Shown: positions 16,805 through 26,283, numbered from the stretch's first letter. The stretch is 55,953 nucleotides of DNA from JBJYKD01 sp049310025 (GCF_049310025.1 NZ_JBJYKD010000021.1:1-55953), one strand, 5' to 3'. A program made the numbers and translations. The notes: generated by a model not told the origin, from the letters alone.

Positions 16805-16949
16805 CCGAGAACCGGCCCGGGTTTTTTGAATGGTGCAGGCGCATTGTTTAAAATATACCGTCACTTCGAATGTTTTATTTATGAATATTTTTTTTCTCCG
16901 GGGGTAAATTATTTTTGTAAAAAAATTTTTTGAGGAGGAGGTTTACTCT

Positions 16950-17492
16950 ATGGCAGCCAATCTTGGTGCTCATGAAGTAATGGAACTGCACGAGGTGCTG
17001 TCCGAAACGATCACAGGTATCAACACCGTCCAGCTTTACGGGGATCATGTCAGAGACCCGCAGTTAAAAAGCATGATTGACAGGCAGCTGGAATTTATGA
17101 CAAACGAGTACAACAACATGGTCAGGGCTCTGCAGCAGGAAGGCTACCATGAAGCCGTACCCTACAGAGCCAACATGAACTTTTCCCCCACTTACGGTCT
17201 CAGAAGCCCGTCATCCACAACACCCAACGCCTCGGCAACCCAAATTGACGACAGAGATGCCGCATCGGCAGTTATGTCGATCCACAAAACCGGTGCTTCA
17301 AAGCGCATGATGGCTTCACTTGAATGCGCCAATCCTCAACTCCGCAAAATGCTCATCCAGGGCGCCGTTAATTGCGCCGATCAAGCTTACGACATATGGC
17401 AGTTCATGAACAGCCGGGGTTACTACCAGGTGCCCACCATGCAGCAGAACACCACCAACACCATGATGAACATATACCAGCCCACGATGTAG
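16950..17492 (+). CDS. Spore coat protein, CotF family
   Basis: 180 residues, soluble, alpha-helical in the first half with the CotF-type segment ANLGAHEVMELHEVLSE and a second helical repeat CANPQLRKMLIQGAVN followed by a Tyr/Met/Asn/Pro-rich tail (RGYYQVPTMQQN). CotF proteins are structural components of the endospore coat. The start follows GAGGAGGAGG. The gene is monocistronic with a strong terminator. It is the best single indicator here that the organism makes spores. Confidence 0.85.
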   Translation: MAANLGAHEVMELHEVLSETITGINTVQLYGDHVRDPQLKSMIDRQLEFMTNEYNNMVRALQQEGYHEAVPYRANMNFSPTYGLRSPSSTTPNASATQIDDRDAASAVMSIHKTGASKRMMASLECANPQLRKMLIQGAVNCADQAYDIWQFMNSRGYYQVPTMQQNTTNTMMNIYQPTM

Positions 17493-17569
17493 ACGGCAGG
17501 TTTCGGTAAAGTGCAGCGGGCACATCGTAATGTAAACGGCATTAAGGCTAACGAACAAAACTTTGCAAA

Positions 17570-17604
17570 AAAGGGAAGAGAATTTTTCTCTTCCCTTTAA
17601 TTTT
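17570..17604 (+). terminator. Strong intrinsic terminator of cotF
   Basis: A perfect 13-bp stem (AAAGGGAAGAGAA with TTCTCTTCCCTTT) with a 3-nt loop, then TAATTTTATT. It lies about 80 bp after the stop codon. Confidence 0.8.
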
Positions 17605-17653
17605 ATTCCTTTGAAGCCATTTTTATTAATTCTTGTATTTGTCAATAACTTGA

Positions 17654-17700
17654 GAAAATGTCACCCTGAAAATCAGATAATCGTCGTGTGAAAATGTCAC
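17654..17700. repeat. Direct repeats, possible insertion-sequence end
   Basis: GAAAATGTCAC occurs at 17654-17664 and again at 17690-17700, a 36-bp period. Spaced copies of such a motif are found in the ends of IS21-like elements, where the transposase binds, but no istA/istB gene is present. The remainder of the 338-bp spacer between cotF and the next gene shows no other feature. Confidence 0.3.
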
Positions 17701-17830
17701 TTTTGCATCAGAATTTTAACCGGTCCTTAGCAATTTCAGTTATTCCGTCCGGCCAGTCAAGGGTTAAATTGCCGCCCGGCCGGATTCGTGATAAAATATA
17801 CTTGTCAGAAAAGGAAGAAGGAGATTTTTT

Positions 17831-18103
17831 ATGCAGGAGGCTTATCCGTATTTTATAGTGACTTTCCCGTCGGTCCATTATGCTCTCAGGTTCGAATCAA
17901 AATTAAAAGGGAGCTCCCTGTCTTTCCGGCTGGTCCCCGCGCCCCGCGAAATCAGTTCGAGCTGCGGCGTGGCCGCACGGGTCTTTGAATCAAATGCGGA
18001 ACGCATCATATCTTTAATGAAAGAAAAAGACCTGCAATATGATGCATTGTACGTATATAAAGCTCCAAAGGAAAAACCGGTCCCTCTGGAGCTGCTCAAA
18101 TAG
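17831..18103 (+). CDS. DUF3343 domain protein (putative Se/S carrier-like)
   Basis: A 90-residue single-domain protein with the DUF3343 pattern: YFIVTFPSVHYALRFE, a central LVPAPREISSSCGVAAR with the conserved cysteine, and a short C-terminal strand. Members are often linked with selenium or sulfur transfer proteins, and the cysteine probably carries the chemistry; biochemical function is not established. The start follows AAGGAG. It is a single-gene unit with a terminator at 18119. Confidence 0.75.
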   Translation: MQEAYPYFIVTFPSVHYALRFESKLKGSSLSFRLVPAPREISSSCGVAARVFESNAERIISLMKEKDLQYDALYVYKAPKEKPVPLELLK

Positions 18104-18118
18104 AGTAAAATTTTTAAA

Positions 18119-18142
18119 GATGCGCTCCGGCATCCTTTTTTT
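18119..18142 (+). terminator. Terminator of the DUF3343 gene
   Basis: GATGC and GCATC form a short stem around a 6-nt loop, followed by CTTTTTTTG. Confidence 0.6.
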
Positions 18143-18215
18143 GTAACAAAATAAAAATTGTGGTATAATAATGTCCAATTAAAATCAATCCGAACTGAAT
18201 TTTTAGGAGGTAAAA

Positions 18216-18779
18216 ATGGACAGGCAAAAAGCGGTGGAAATTCTCCACCAACACCTGCATACCGAAAATCTCGTCAAGCACAGCTATGCGGTGGAGGCGG
18301 TGATGAAGGCCCTGGCCGGGAGGCTGGAACCCGAAAGGGTCGAGGAGTGGAGCATCGCCGGCCTCCTGCACGACCTGGACGCGGACCTGGTGGACTACAG
18401 GAAACATCCCGAACTTCACGGCCCCAGAGCGATTGAAATATTGAGAAGCCTCAATTTCGGCACTGAAGACATGTACCATGCCATACTGGCTCACAACCAG
18501 GCCACCGGCACAGAAATAAAAAGCAAATTCGACCGGGCGCTCTACGCCGCCGACCCCATAACCGGCTTTATCACCGCCATAGCCCTGGTTTACCCGGACA
18601 GGAAGCTCTCCAGCGTTAAAGTCAAATCCATCACCAAGAGGATGAACGAATTGCGGTTTGCCGCCGGGGCCGACCGTAACGCCATGCGGTCCATAGAACT
18701 GCTGGGCATCCCCTTCGCGGAGTTTGCGGAGCTTTCGCTGAAGGCGATGACCGAAATCGCCGATGTACTGGGATTGTAA
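18216..18779 (+). CDS. HD-domain phosphohydrolase-like protein
   Basis: 187 residues with an HD-superfamily arrangement: the first histidine in NLVKHSYAVEAVM, the HD pair in LLHDLDADLVDY, HGPRAIEILR and a distal aspartate in YAADPITGFI. These metal-dependent enzymes hydrolyse phosphate esters or nucleotides; the substrate is not predictable here. A clear AGGAGG precedes the ATG. It converges on the DUF815 gene, the two stop codons being 3 bp apart. Confidence 0.82.
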   Translation: MDRQKAVEILHQHLHTENLVKHSYAVEAVMKALAGRLEPERVEEWSIAGLLHDLDADLVDYRKHPELHGPRAIEILRSLNFGTEDMYHAILAHNQATGTEIKSKFDRALYAADPITGFITAIALVYPDRKLSSVKVKSITKRMNELRFAAGADRNAMRSIELLGIPFAEFAELSLKAMTEIADVLGL

Positions 18780-18781
18780 AG

Positions 18782-20152
18782 TTAAGATTTGCTGTTTTTT
18801 GCACCCATCCTGCCGAGGAGGTCTTCGATGAATTGCCGTGCGGTCCTTCCGGAACGCTGGTTGTGCCAGAGCTCCCACTTTACCGCCATCTTTCTCAGTT
18901 CTCCGGGATCGATGTCTAAACCCCTTTGGCGGGCAATCCCCTCCACTATTTTCAGGTAATTTTCCTGGTCCGGCGACATGAACACCACGGTTATGCCGAA
19001 GCGGTCGGATAAGGACAATTTTTCCTGGACGGTATCCCCGGCTTTTATCTCATCGCCCCCCCGGTCGCTGTGGAATTCCCTGACGAGGTGACGGCGATTG
19101 GAAGTTGCGTAAATGACCACATTGTCCGGAGTCGCCTCCAGGCTTCCTTCCAGCATGGCTTTGAGGTATTTGTACTCCGTCTCGTATTCTTCAAAGGACA
19201 GCTCGTCTATGAATATGATAAACCGCTGCGGCCTTTTGCTGAGCTGTGAAATAATCTCCGGCAAAAACACCAGCTGATGTTTTAAAACCTCCACCATGCG
19301 GAGGCCGTCCTTCCCAAATTCATGTAACATGGCCTTGATGGTGGACGATTTTCCTGTGCCCCGGTCGCCGTACAGCAGCATGTTGTTGGCCTTGAATCCC
19401 TTCACAAACTGTTCGGTGTTTCTGAGGACCTCCTTTTTTTGCTCCTCGTAACCTATGAGTTCGTGCAGCCTTATGGGATCGGGTTCGGGGATGCCTTCAA
19501 GTTTTCCGGAGGTTTCGGTTTTCACCCACTTGAATCCCCAGTACCTGCCGAAACTTCCGCATCCTACACTCTTATAAAATCGGGCGATATCTCCCAGGTT
19601 TTTGCCCCAATCTGCAGAAGCGCTCAGCATACTCTTCAGCCTTTGTTTTTCCACAAAGTAATTTTCAGGATGCGGGTAATCTTCAGCGGCCTTTTTGTAA
19701 TATTTTTGCGGGAAAGTTATCATTTTCTGAAGATGCAGTTTTTTACCGATAAGGTCAGTCAGACAGTTAAAATCAAAGTCATATAATTTCCTTAAGTATT
19801 CCAGATCGCGCACGGCAAGCTCTTTCAGCGATTCGTCCACGCCTTCCAGACCCTTTGCTTCACATTTCAGGCTAAAGCAGTTCTCATCACCGAGGATGAG
19901 GTCCAGTATGCGATCCTGCCAAAGGTTGCCGGTAACGGACATGGGATCGTTTTCTTTTTGTTCCACAAGAAATCCTAAAAAATCATGGAATTCTGCCATA
20001 ACTTCAACCGGAACTTCCTCTTTCAGCGACATCTCCAGAATTCGTTGGAACCGCATTACTGCCGGGTCTTTTAAAATGTTTCTGTAAACCACCAGGCTTT
20101 TTACTGCCAAAAATGCGTTAAACAATTGGCCATGGGTCTGTGTGCCGTTCAT
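18782..20152 (-). CDS. AAA+ ATPase of the DUF815 family
   Basis: About 456 residues. The C-terminal half is a AAA+ ATPase with Walker A YGDRGTGKSSTIK, Walker B FIIFIDELSFEE and a sensor-1-like YATSNRRHLV. The N-terminal half is helical and unassigned. DUF815 proteins are widespread in Firmicutes and have no settled role. ATG 20152 has an AAAGGAG about 11 bp upstream; a TTG at 20176 is also open. It stands alone. Confidence 0.85.
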   Translation of the reverse strand: MNGTQTHGQLFNAFLAVKSLVVYRNILKDPAVMRFQRILEMSLKEEVPVEVMAEFHDFLGFLVEQKENDPMSVTGNLWQDRILDLILGDENCFSLKCEAKGLEGVDESLKELAVRDLEYLRKLYDFDFNCLTDLIGKKLHLQKMITFPQKYYKKAAEDYPHPENYFVEKQRLKSMLSASADWGKNLGDIARFYKSVGCGSFGRYWGFKWVKTETSGKLEGIPEPDPIRLHELIGYEEQKKEVLRNTEQFVKGFKANNMLLYGDRGTGKSSTIKAMLHEFGKDGLRMVEVLKHQLVFLPEIISQLSKRPQRFIIFIDELSFEEYETEYKYLKAMLEGSLEATPDNVVIYATSNRRHLVREFHSDRGGDEIKAGDTVQEKLSLSDRFGITVVFMSPDQENYLKIVEGIARQRGLDIDPGELRKMAVKWELWHNQRSGRTARQFIEDLLGRMGAKNSKS

Positions 20153-20318
20153 TTTTCTCAAAACTCCTTTGAACAAAATATTTTTTGAACAGAATATTTT
20201 ATTATTACTTTACAAAAAATAAACCGATATATCAAGACCTGTTTCTTGCTCTGCACGCCCGGCGCCTGCCGGACGTGTCCGGCGAGCACTATTTTAAACT
20301 TTAAAATTCGGCAAAAAA

Positions 20319-20344
20319 AATACCGGCGCAAAGCCAGTATTTTG
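20319..20344 (-). terminator. Terminator after the fprA relic
   Basis: On the minus strand AAAATACTGGC pairs with GCCGGTATTTT around a TTTGC-type loop and runs into a long T tract. The spacer to the DUF815 gene also has a GCCGGAC/GTCCGGC hairpin at 20268-20283. Confidence 0.65.
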
Positions 20345-20362
20345 TTTTTAAGATATTCAGGT

Positions 20363-20748
20363 TTACAGGTTTTCTTTTACTTTATCCGTTATCCCGGCAA
20401 GAACCGCATCATCGGGCACATACCGGACCTTTATTTTTTCCATCGTCTCAAACTTGCACTCTTTAAGCTCCTGGTCGACCAGGTCTATGCTCTGACCGCC
20501 CCAGCCGTAAGAACCGAAGGCAAGGCCCGTCTTATTCCCGGTGGCGAGACCTTTAAGATACGTTAAGAAGGCAGACACGGTGGGCATGATGTTATTATTC
20601 AGAGTCGGCGAACCCACGCAGATGTATCTTGCGGTCAGCACATATTGTCCGGCCAGTGCACCATGGGGGTGAGGAAAAATTGAATATTTCTCTTTCCAAT
20701 ATTTATAACATCCCCAGTATTGACAACATATCTTGTAACAAAATTCTT
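20363..20748 (-). pseudogene. Decayed A-type flavoprotein (FprA, flavo-diiron) gene
   Basis: Directly after the ZIP gene, the minus strand encodes YVVNTGDVINIGKRN then FFLTPMVHWPDNM, a typical piece of the FprA metallo-beta-lactamase domain, ending in a stop at 20635-20637. A shifted frame then continues with the flavodoxin domain from a GTG at 20641: YICVGSPTLNNNIMPTVSAF and AFGSYGWGGQ. The N-terminus and the whole region between these pieces are missing. FprA reduces oxygen or NO to water or N2O. The relic was probably made by a large internal deletion. Confidence 0.75.
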
Positions 20749-20753
20749 TTACA

Positions 20754-21554
20754 TCAACCGACTAAATAATCCAGTATTGTCATCAGCATAAAGCCGAAAA
20801 TGATGGCATATGTGGCAGGCCTCTGATGATTTCCCATATGCGTTTCAGGTATAACCTCGTCACTTATTACAAAAAGCATGGCGCCTCCTGCAAATGCCAG
20901 AGCGTAAGGCAAAAACGCCGCAGAAAAATTCACCATCGTAACTCCTATGATAGCCCCAAAGGGCTCCACAAGTCCCGTCAGAAATGCCACCCATGACGCG
21001 TATCCGATCCCGTAACCGGCGGCTATGAGGCTTGCCGCCACAGCCAGACCTTCCAGAACATTTTGTATACCTATGGCAAAAGTCAGCGACAGCGCTTCCT
21101 TTGAAAAACCTCCCACGCCAACAGCGAGGCCTTCTGGAAAATTATGTATTGCTATTGCGATGACAAAAAGCAGGATATTATTTGAGCTTGATTTATACCC
21201 GGGGCCTTCATGGCCTTTTACAAAGTGGTCATGCGGGATTTTTTTATCAATTACGTCGACAAACACCAGGCCCAATATTATGCCGGCCAAAAGGGCCGGC
21301 GCCCCGCCGCGCTTTAAAGCAGGTTCTATAAGGCTGAACGCCGCGGCCGAGAGCATCACACCCGCCGCAAACCCCAGAGCCATATCAATTAAAAAATCCG
21401 ATATTCTGCGTCTCAAAAAAAGCAAAGGCAGAGCCCCGATGCCTGTGGCAAGTCCGGCCATTATACTTAAAAAAATACCATATTCGGCAAGCGATAAATG
21501 GAGTGAATGCAATTGCAAGTATTCCGGCCTCCTGCGCAAACTTTTATTGTCCAT
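20754..21554 (-). CDS. ZIP-family metal transporter
   Basis: 266 residues, about eight hydrophobic segments, with the two ZIP signature helices AIAIHNFPEGLAVGVG and FAIGIQNVLEGLAVA and a His-containing loop (HDHFVKGHEG) between helices three and four. ZIP proteins move Zn, Fe or Mn into the cytoplasm. The second signature has NVLEG where NIPEG is usual. The N-terminal 20 residues before SLAEYGIFL are polar and may be partly untranslated. It lies downstream of the Cd/Zn ATPase but has its own promoter. Confidence 0.88.
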   Translation of the reverse strand: MDNKSLRRRPEYLQLHSLHLSLAEYGIFLSIMAGLATGIGALPLLFLRRRISDFLIDMALGFAAGVMLSAAAFSLIEPALKRGGAPALLAGIILGLVFVDVIDKKIPHDHFVKGHEGPGYKSSSNNILLFVIAIAIHNFPEGLAVGVGGFSKEALSLTFAIGIQNVLEGLAVAASLIAAGYGIGYASWVAFLTGLVEPFGAIIGVTMVNFSAAFLPYALAFAGGAMLFVISDEVIPETHMGNHQRPATYAIIFGFMLMTILDYLVG

Positions 21555-21563
21555 CTGCGTATA

Positions 21564-21591
21564 ATTCTACCACAACTTGATCTTATCGCAA
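21564..21591 (-). promoter_or_regulatory. Promoter of the ZIP transporter gene
   Basis: Minus strand TTGCGA (21591-21586), a 16-bp spacer, TAGAAT (21569-21564). Confidence 0.5.
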
Positions 21592-21676
21592 ATGACTTTT
21601 TTCGACGGCGATCCTGCTTACAAAAAGGCGGCACGGCCAAAAACGCCGTGAACGTGTTGCAAAAGACGGCGGTTGC

Positions 21677-23605
21677 CTACCGGGCTGACCGCACCGCCAG
21701 GAGGGTCCTGGCGGAGTTGAGCACCGCCAGGAGCGCCACTCCCACGTCGGCGAAAACCGCCTCCCACATGGTGGCCACGCCGAAGACCCCCAGGGTCAGG
21801 AACAACCCTTTTATACCGAGGGCCAGGATGATGTTTTCGACGACGATTTTCCTGGTGCGTCTGGCCACCTTAACGGCTTCCACAACCTTTGAGGGCATGT
21901 CTTCCATGATGACCACGTCGGCGGCTTCGATGGCCGCATCCGAACCCAGCCCTCCCATGGCCATGCCCACGTCGGCTCCGGCTATGACCGGCGCGTCGTT
22001 TATACCATCCCCCACAAAGACCACCCTGCGGCGGGCGCCGCCTTCCGCCCGGAGTTGCTCCAGCCTTGCGACCTTGTCCTGGGGCAGCAGGTTGGCGAAA
22101 TATTCGTCTATACCCGTTGCTTTAGCCACCCGGGCCGCGGCTTTTTCGTCATCGCCCGTCAGCATGACCACCTTTTTTATCCCCAGTGCTTTGAGTTCCT
22201 CCACTGCCCGGGGCGCATCGGCCCTAATTTCGTCGGACACGATGATGCTTCCGGCGTATATCCCGTCTACGGCCACGTGGACCGCCGTTTCCCCGTTCGA
22301 ATCGACCGGGCAATCTATCCCGAAACGGGAAAGGAGTTTTTCGCTGCCGGCGAGCACAAGCCTTCCTCCCACCGTCGCTTTTACCCCGTAACCCGCAACT
22401 TCCTCGTATTCGCCTATGGCGCCTGCGTCTATGCTTTGGCCGTAAGCTTCCCTTATGGATTTTGCTATGGGGTGGGCGGAAAAGGCCTCGGCTCCGGCAG
22501 CCCACCGCAGCACATCTTCTCCGGAGAAACCGTTATGCCCTTTTACTTCTGACACTTTAAAAGCGCCTTTTGTAAGAGTGCCGGTCTTGTCGAACACCAC
22601 CGTGTCTATGTCCGTCAGGGCTTCAAGGAAGTTGGCCCCTTTAATCAGGATGCCCCGGCGGGATGACCCCCCTATTCCGCCAAAATAACCCAGGGGTATG
22701 GATATCACAAGGGCGCAGGGGCATGAGATTACCAGAAGGGTTAAAGCCCTGTAAATCCAATCGGAAAACGCCGCGCCGGGTATTGCCAGCGGCGGTATGA
22801 CGGCAACGGCCGCCGCCGCGGACACCACCGCCGGGGTATAAAATCTTGCGAACTTTGTGATAAACTGTTCGGTGCGGGCTTTCCTGCCGGCTGCGTTCTG
22901 AACCAGGTCCAGAATCTTCGAGACCGAAGATTCGCTGAAGACTTTTTCCACCTTCACTTCCAGAAGCCCGCCGGTATTCACCATGCCCGCCATGACTTTA
23001 TCACCGGGCGACACCTTCCTGGGGAGCGATTCCCCGGTAAGGGCGGACGTATCCACAAACGAGTTGCCGCTCAGGACTTCGCCATCCAGGGGCACCTTTT
23101 CTCCGGGTTTCACCACGATAACCCGGCCCACCTCAACACTTTCCGGTGAAACCCTCCGAATCCCGCCGTCAATCTTCAAATTGGCGTAGTCGGGCCGGAT
23201 GTCCATGAGGGCCGAAATGGATCGCCGGGAACGGTCCACGGCCAGCGCCTGTAAATATTCGCCCACCGAATAAAACAGCATTACGCCCACGGCTTCGGGA
23301 AACTGGCCTATGGCAAAAGCGCCGAATCCGGCAATGGTCATAAGGAAATTCTCATCGAAGACCTGCCCGCGGACGCTATTTCTCAACGCGTCCAGCATCA
23401 CATCCTTTCCCGCCAGGATGTAGGCGGCCAGGAAAATAAGGATTTCGGCAGGCGGAAATGTTTTTGACAATGCCGGCCCGTACAATAAAGCCAGAGCCAG
23501 CAGTGCGGAAGAAAAGCCTATGGATGCCAGTTTGGATTTAAATTTATCCCTCTCGACGTTAGCGGCACAGTTGGGGCAGTGCAGCCCCTTAAGTTTAGTT
23601 ACCAT
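21677..23605 (-). CDS. cadA: Heavy-metal P1B-type ATPase, Cd/Zn/Co exporter
   Basis: 642 residues. The P-type core is complete: transmembrane CPC motif SCPCALVISIP typical of Zn/Cd exporters, phosphorylation site DKTGTLTKG, GDGINDAP hinge, and a TGES actuator (ALTGESLPRK). The N-terminus shows only the start of a heavy-metal-binding domain, GLHCPNCAANVE, after which the roughly 50 residues completing the ferredoxin-like fold are missing. An ArsR/SmtB-type palindrome lies in the leader, but no ArsR gene is near. ATG 23605 follows AAAGGGG. Confidence 0.9.
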   Translation of the reverse strand: MVTKLKGLHCPNCAANVERDKFKSKLASIGFSSALLALALLYGPALSKTFPPAEILIFLAAYILAGKDVMLDALRNSVRGQVFDENFLMTIAGFGAFAIGQFPEAVGVMLFYSVGEYLQALAVDRSRRSISALMDIRPDYANLKIDGGIRRVSPESVEVGRVIVVKPGEKVPLDGEVLSGNSFVDTSALTGESLPRKVSPGDKVMAGMVNTGGLLEVKVEKVFSESSVSKILDLVQNAAGRKARTEQFITKFARFYTPAVVSAAAAVAVIPPLAIPGAAFSDWIYRALTLLVISCPCALVISIPLGYFGGIGGSSRRGILIKGANFLEALTDIDTVVFDKTGTLTKGAFKVSEVKGHNGFSGEDVLRWAAGAEAFSAHPIAKSIREAYGQSIDAGAIGEYEEVAGYGVKATVGGRLVLAGSEKLLSRFGIDCPVDSNGETAVHVAVDGIYAGSIIVSDEIRADAPRAVEELKALGIKKVVMLTGDDEKAAARVAKATGIDEYFANLLPQDKVARLEQLRAEGGARRRVVFVGDGINDAPVIAGADVGMAMGGLGSDAAIEAADVVIMEDMPSKVVEAVKVARRTRKIVVENIILALGIKGLFLTLGVFGVATMWEAVFADVGVALLAVLNSARTLLAVRSAR

Positions 23606-23625
23606 AGAAGACCCCTTTCACCGGT

Positions 23626-23649
23626 ACATTTGAATATATGTTCAAATGT
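23626..23649. promoter_or_regulatory. ArsR/SmtB (CadC)-type operator before cadA
   Basis: ACATTTGAA-TATATG-TTCAAATGT, a 24-bp near-perfect palindrome with the TGAA(N6)TTCA core of metal-sensing ArsR repressors. It lies between the -10 element and the cadA start codon. Confidence 0.8.
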
Positions 23650-23661
23650 TTTCTTATTAAT

Positions 23662-23690
23662 ATTTTATCATTTCCATAAAACAAATTCAA
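23662..23690 (-). promoter_or_regulatory. Promoter of cadA
   Basis: Minus strand TTGAAT (23690-23685), a 17-bp spacer, TAAAAT (23667-23662), immediately followed by the metal-responsive operator. Confidence 0.7.
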
Positions 23691-23780
23691 TAAAAAAACC
23701 ACTGTAATTTACCACTCATCAAAATTTCCGTAAATAAAGAGCCGAATAACCTATTTCATTATTAATTAAATTGAAGCAGC

Positions 23781-23810
23781 AAAAAAACAGCCTCCGGTTT
23801 TTCCGAAGGC
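23781..23810 (-). terminator. Terminator of copA
   Basis: GCCTTCGG and CCGGAGGC on the minus strand form an 8-bp stem with an AAAAA loop, followed by TGTTTTTTT. Confidence 0.8.
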
Positions 23811-23877
23811 CTATAACACTGCAATATTATACAAGACGGGGGATAAGACTTTTTTGAATGAAGAGCAGAAGCGAGAT

Positions 23878-26283
23878 TTAAAAAGCCGGCTTAAATTTTC
23901 TGAGTCTCAGGGCGTTGGTCACCACCGACACGGAGCTGAATGCCATGGCACCGCCGGCGATGGCCGGGCTCAGATATCCCAGGGCCGCAAAGGGGATGCC
24001 CAGGGTGTTGTATATGAACGCCCAGAAGAGGTTTTGCTTGATGTTCCTCATGGTGGCGCGGCTTAATTTGATGGCGGTGACTATCCCTCTGAGGTCCCCG
24101 CTCATGAGGGTTATGTCCGCCGCCTCAATGGCCACATCGGTACCGGTGCCGATGGCGATGCCCACGTCGGCGGCTGCCAGCGCGGGGGCGTCGTTTATGC
24201 CGTCGCCCACCATGGCGGTGATTTTGCCCTGTTTCTTGAGTCTTTCCACCTCTTCAGCCTTATGTTCGGGAAGCACTTCCGCCATTACATGTTCGATGCC
24301 CACCTGGCGGGCTATGGCCTGTGCGGTGCGCTTGTTGTCACCGGTTATCATCCAGACTTCAATTCCCATGCGCTTCAGTTCTTCGATGGCTTCTCTGGAG
24401 TGTTCTTTTACCGTGTCGGCCACCGCCACCACGCCTTCTATCCTGCCGTCTACGGCCATTATCATGGCGGTCTTGCCCTCGTTCTCAAGTTTTTCAAGCA
24501 AGTTTTCGATGCCTTCCGTGGGAAGGTTTTTGCTCGTCATCAGGCGGCGGTTGCCCAAATAAACTTTTCTGCCGTTTATTTTTGCGTATATGCCGTGGCC
24601 GGGTATGGCCTCAAAGTTTTCGGGATCGGGAAGGTCGATTCCCGCATCTTTTGCCTTGTTGACTATGGCCTCACCCAGCGGATGCTCGGAGTTTTTCTCG
24701 GCTGTGGCGGCCAGAGCCAGAATTTCTTCGGGCTGTAACTCTCCCAGAGAGACCAGGTCGGTGACTTCCGGTTTGCCTTTGGTTATGGTGCCGGTCTTGT
24801 CGAGGACTATGGCTTTTATCCTGTGAGCCCTCTCCAGATGTTCGCCACCTTTAATCAGCACGCCGTTTTCGGCGCCCTTGCCGGTACCCACCATTACCGA
24901 TGTGGGTGTGGCAAGGCCCAGAGCGCAGGGGCAGGCGATGACCAGTACGGATACCGCATTGATCAACCCTGCGGTGAAATTTCCATATATGAAATACCAT
25001 ACGCCGAATGTGATGGCCGCTATGACTATCACCACCGGGACAAAAACTCCCGATATCCGGTCGGCCAGTTTCTGTATGGGCGCCTTTGACCCCTGCGCTT
25101 CTTCCACCATTTTTATGATCTGCGCCAGGGCCGTGTCTTTTCCGACTTTTGTTGCCTCGAATTTGAATGTCCCGGTTTTATTTATGGTGGCGCCCACCAC
25201 CTCGTCGCCCACCTTTTTCTCCACCGGTATGCTCTCGCCGGTGAGCATCGATTCGTCTACTGAAGAATAGCCTTCGATGATTTTACCGTCAACGGGAATT
25301 TTTTCACCGGGCCGCACCACCACAATGTCTCCAACTTCCACCTGTTCCACGGGTATGTCTATCTCTTTCCCGTCTCTTATGACTCTTGCGGTTTTGGCCT
25401 GGAGGCCCATGAGCTTCCTGATGGCCTCTGATGTCCTGCCTTTGGCCAGGGCTTCCAGGTACTTGCCGAGGGTTATCAGGGTGATTATGACAGCCGAGGC
25501 TTCAAAATACAGGTAATTGTGAATCATTTCCATGGGCAGGGTGAAGACGTTATAAAGGCTGTAAAAAAATGCAGCCGATGTGCCCATGGCGATTAACACG
25601 TCCATATTGGCGGTGCCGTTTTTCAGGTTGTGGTATGACGCTTTATAATACCTGTAACCTATGACAAACTGCACCGGCGAAGCCAGGGTTATCTGGAACC
25701 ACGGGTTGTCGAGGAACCCGCCGGGCCTGCCCATAATCCTCAAAATCATGGAAATGACCAGCGGGGTGGTCAGGATGGCCGAAATCACCGTAAGCCTCCC
25801 CAATGATCTTATCTCCCTCTCCCGCTCCTCTTTTTCCCGGTCCACGTTCATTTCGGTTTTTTCGTAGGCGTCATAACCCGTGTTCTGCACAACCTTGATT
25901 AGATTCTTTACATCGGTTTCACTGCTGTTGTACTCCACCGTGGCCGTCTCGGTGGCAAAATTGACTGAAGCCCTATACACCCCCGGCGCCTTGGATAAAG
26001 CCTTTTCTATCCTGGCGGCGCACGAGGCGCAGGTCATGTTTTTTAAACCCAGCTCCACCTTATCCAGTATCACGTCATACCCCACATCTTTTATCTTTTG
26101 GATAAAGTCCCCCACCGTGACCTTGCCGGAATCGTAGGTGATGCTGGCCTTTTCGGCGGCGAAGTTTACATTGACCTGGCTGACCCCCGGCAACTTTGAG
26201 AGGGCCTTTTCTATCCTGGCGGCGCAGGAGGCGCAGGTCATTCCTTTTATCTTTATGCCCGCTTTGCTGACGGTGCCTGACAT
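23878..26283 (-). CDS. copA: Copper-exporting P1B-type ATPase
   Basis: 801 residues with two intact N-terminal metal-binding domains, each with GMTCASCAAR or NMTCASCAAR (about residues 13-22 and 83-92), then the P-type core: copper-specific CPCALGLATPTS, DKTGTITKG, GDGINDAPALAAADVG and the HP motif SEHPLGEAI. It pumps Cu(I) out of the cell. A CsoR-like operator overlaps its leader just after a strong promoter. Unusually, neither csoR nor copZ is adjacent. Start ATG 26283 follows GAAGGAGGAG. Confidence 0.95.
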   Translation of the reverse strand: MSGTVSKAGIKIKGMTCASCAARIEKALSKLPGVSQVNVNFAAEKASITYDSGKVTVGDFIQKIKDVGYDVILDKVELGLKNMTCASCAARIEKALSKAPGVYRASVNFATETATVEYNSSETDVKNLIKVVQNTGYDAYEKTEMNVDREKEEREREIRSLGRLTVISAILTTPLVISMILRIMGRPGGFLDNPWFQITLASPVQFVIGYRYYKASYHNLKNGTANMDVLIAMGTSAAFFYSLYNVFTLPMEMIHNYLYFEASAVIITLITLGKYLEALAKGRTSEAIRKLMGLQAKTARVIRDGKEIDIPVEQVEVGDIVVVRPGEKIPVDGKIIEGYSSVDESMLTGESIPVEKKVGDEVVGATINKTGTFKFEATKVGKDTALAQIIKMVEEAQGSKAPIQKLADRISGVFVPVVIVIAAITFGVWYFIYGNFTAGLINAVSVLVIACPCALGLATPTSVMVGTGKGAENGVLIKGGEHLERAHRIKAIVLDKTGTITKGKPEVTDLVSLGELQPEEILALAATAEKNSEHPLGEAIVNKAKDAGIDLPDPENFEAIPGHGIYAKINGRKVYLGNRRLMTSKNLPTEGIENLLEKLENEGKTAMIMAVDGRIEGVVAVADTVKEHSREAIEELKRMGIEVWMITGDNKRTAQAIARQVGIEHVMAEVLPEHKAEEVERLKKQGKITAMVGDGINDAPALAAADVGIAIGTGTDVAIEAADITLMSGDLRGIVTAIKLSRATMRNIKQNLFWAFIYNTLGIPFAALGYLSPAIAGGAMAFSSVSVVTNALRLRKFKPAF

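Noticed and set aside
16803..16825. Hairpin with a T tail between thl and cotF, possibly a plus-strand terminator
   Set aside because: No plus-strand gene lies upstream, so a terminator role is doubtful; noted only as a structure in the spacer.
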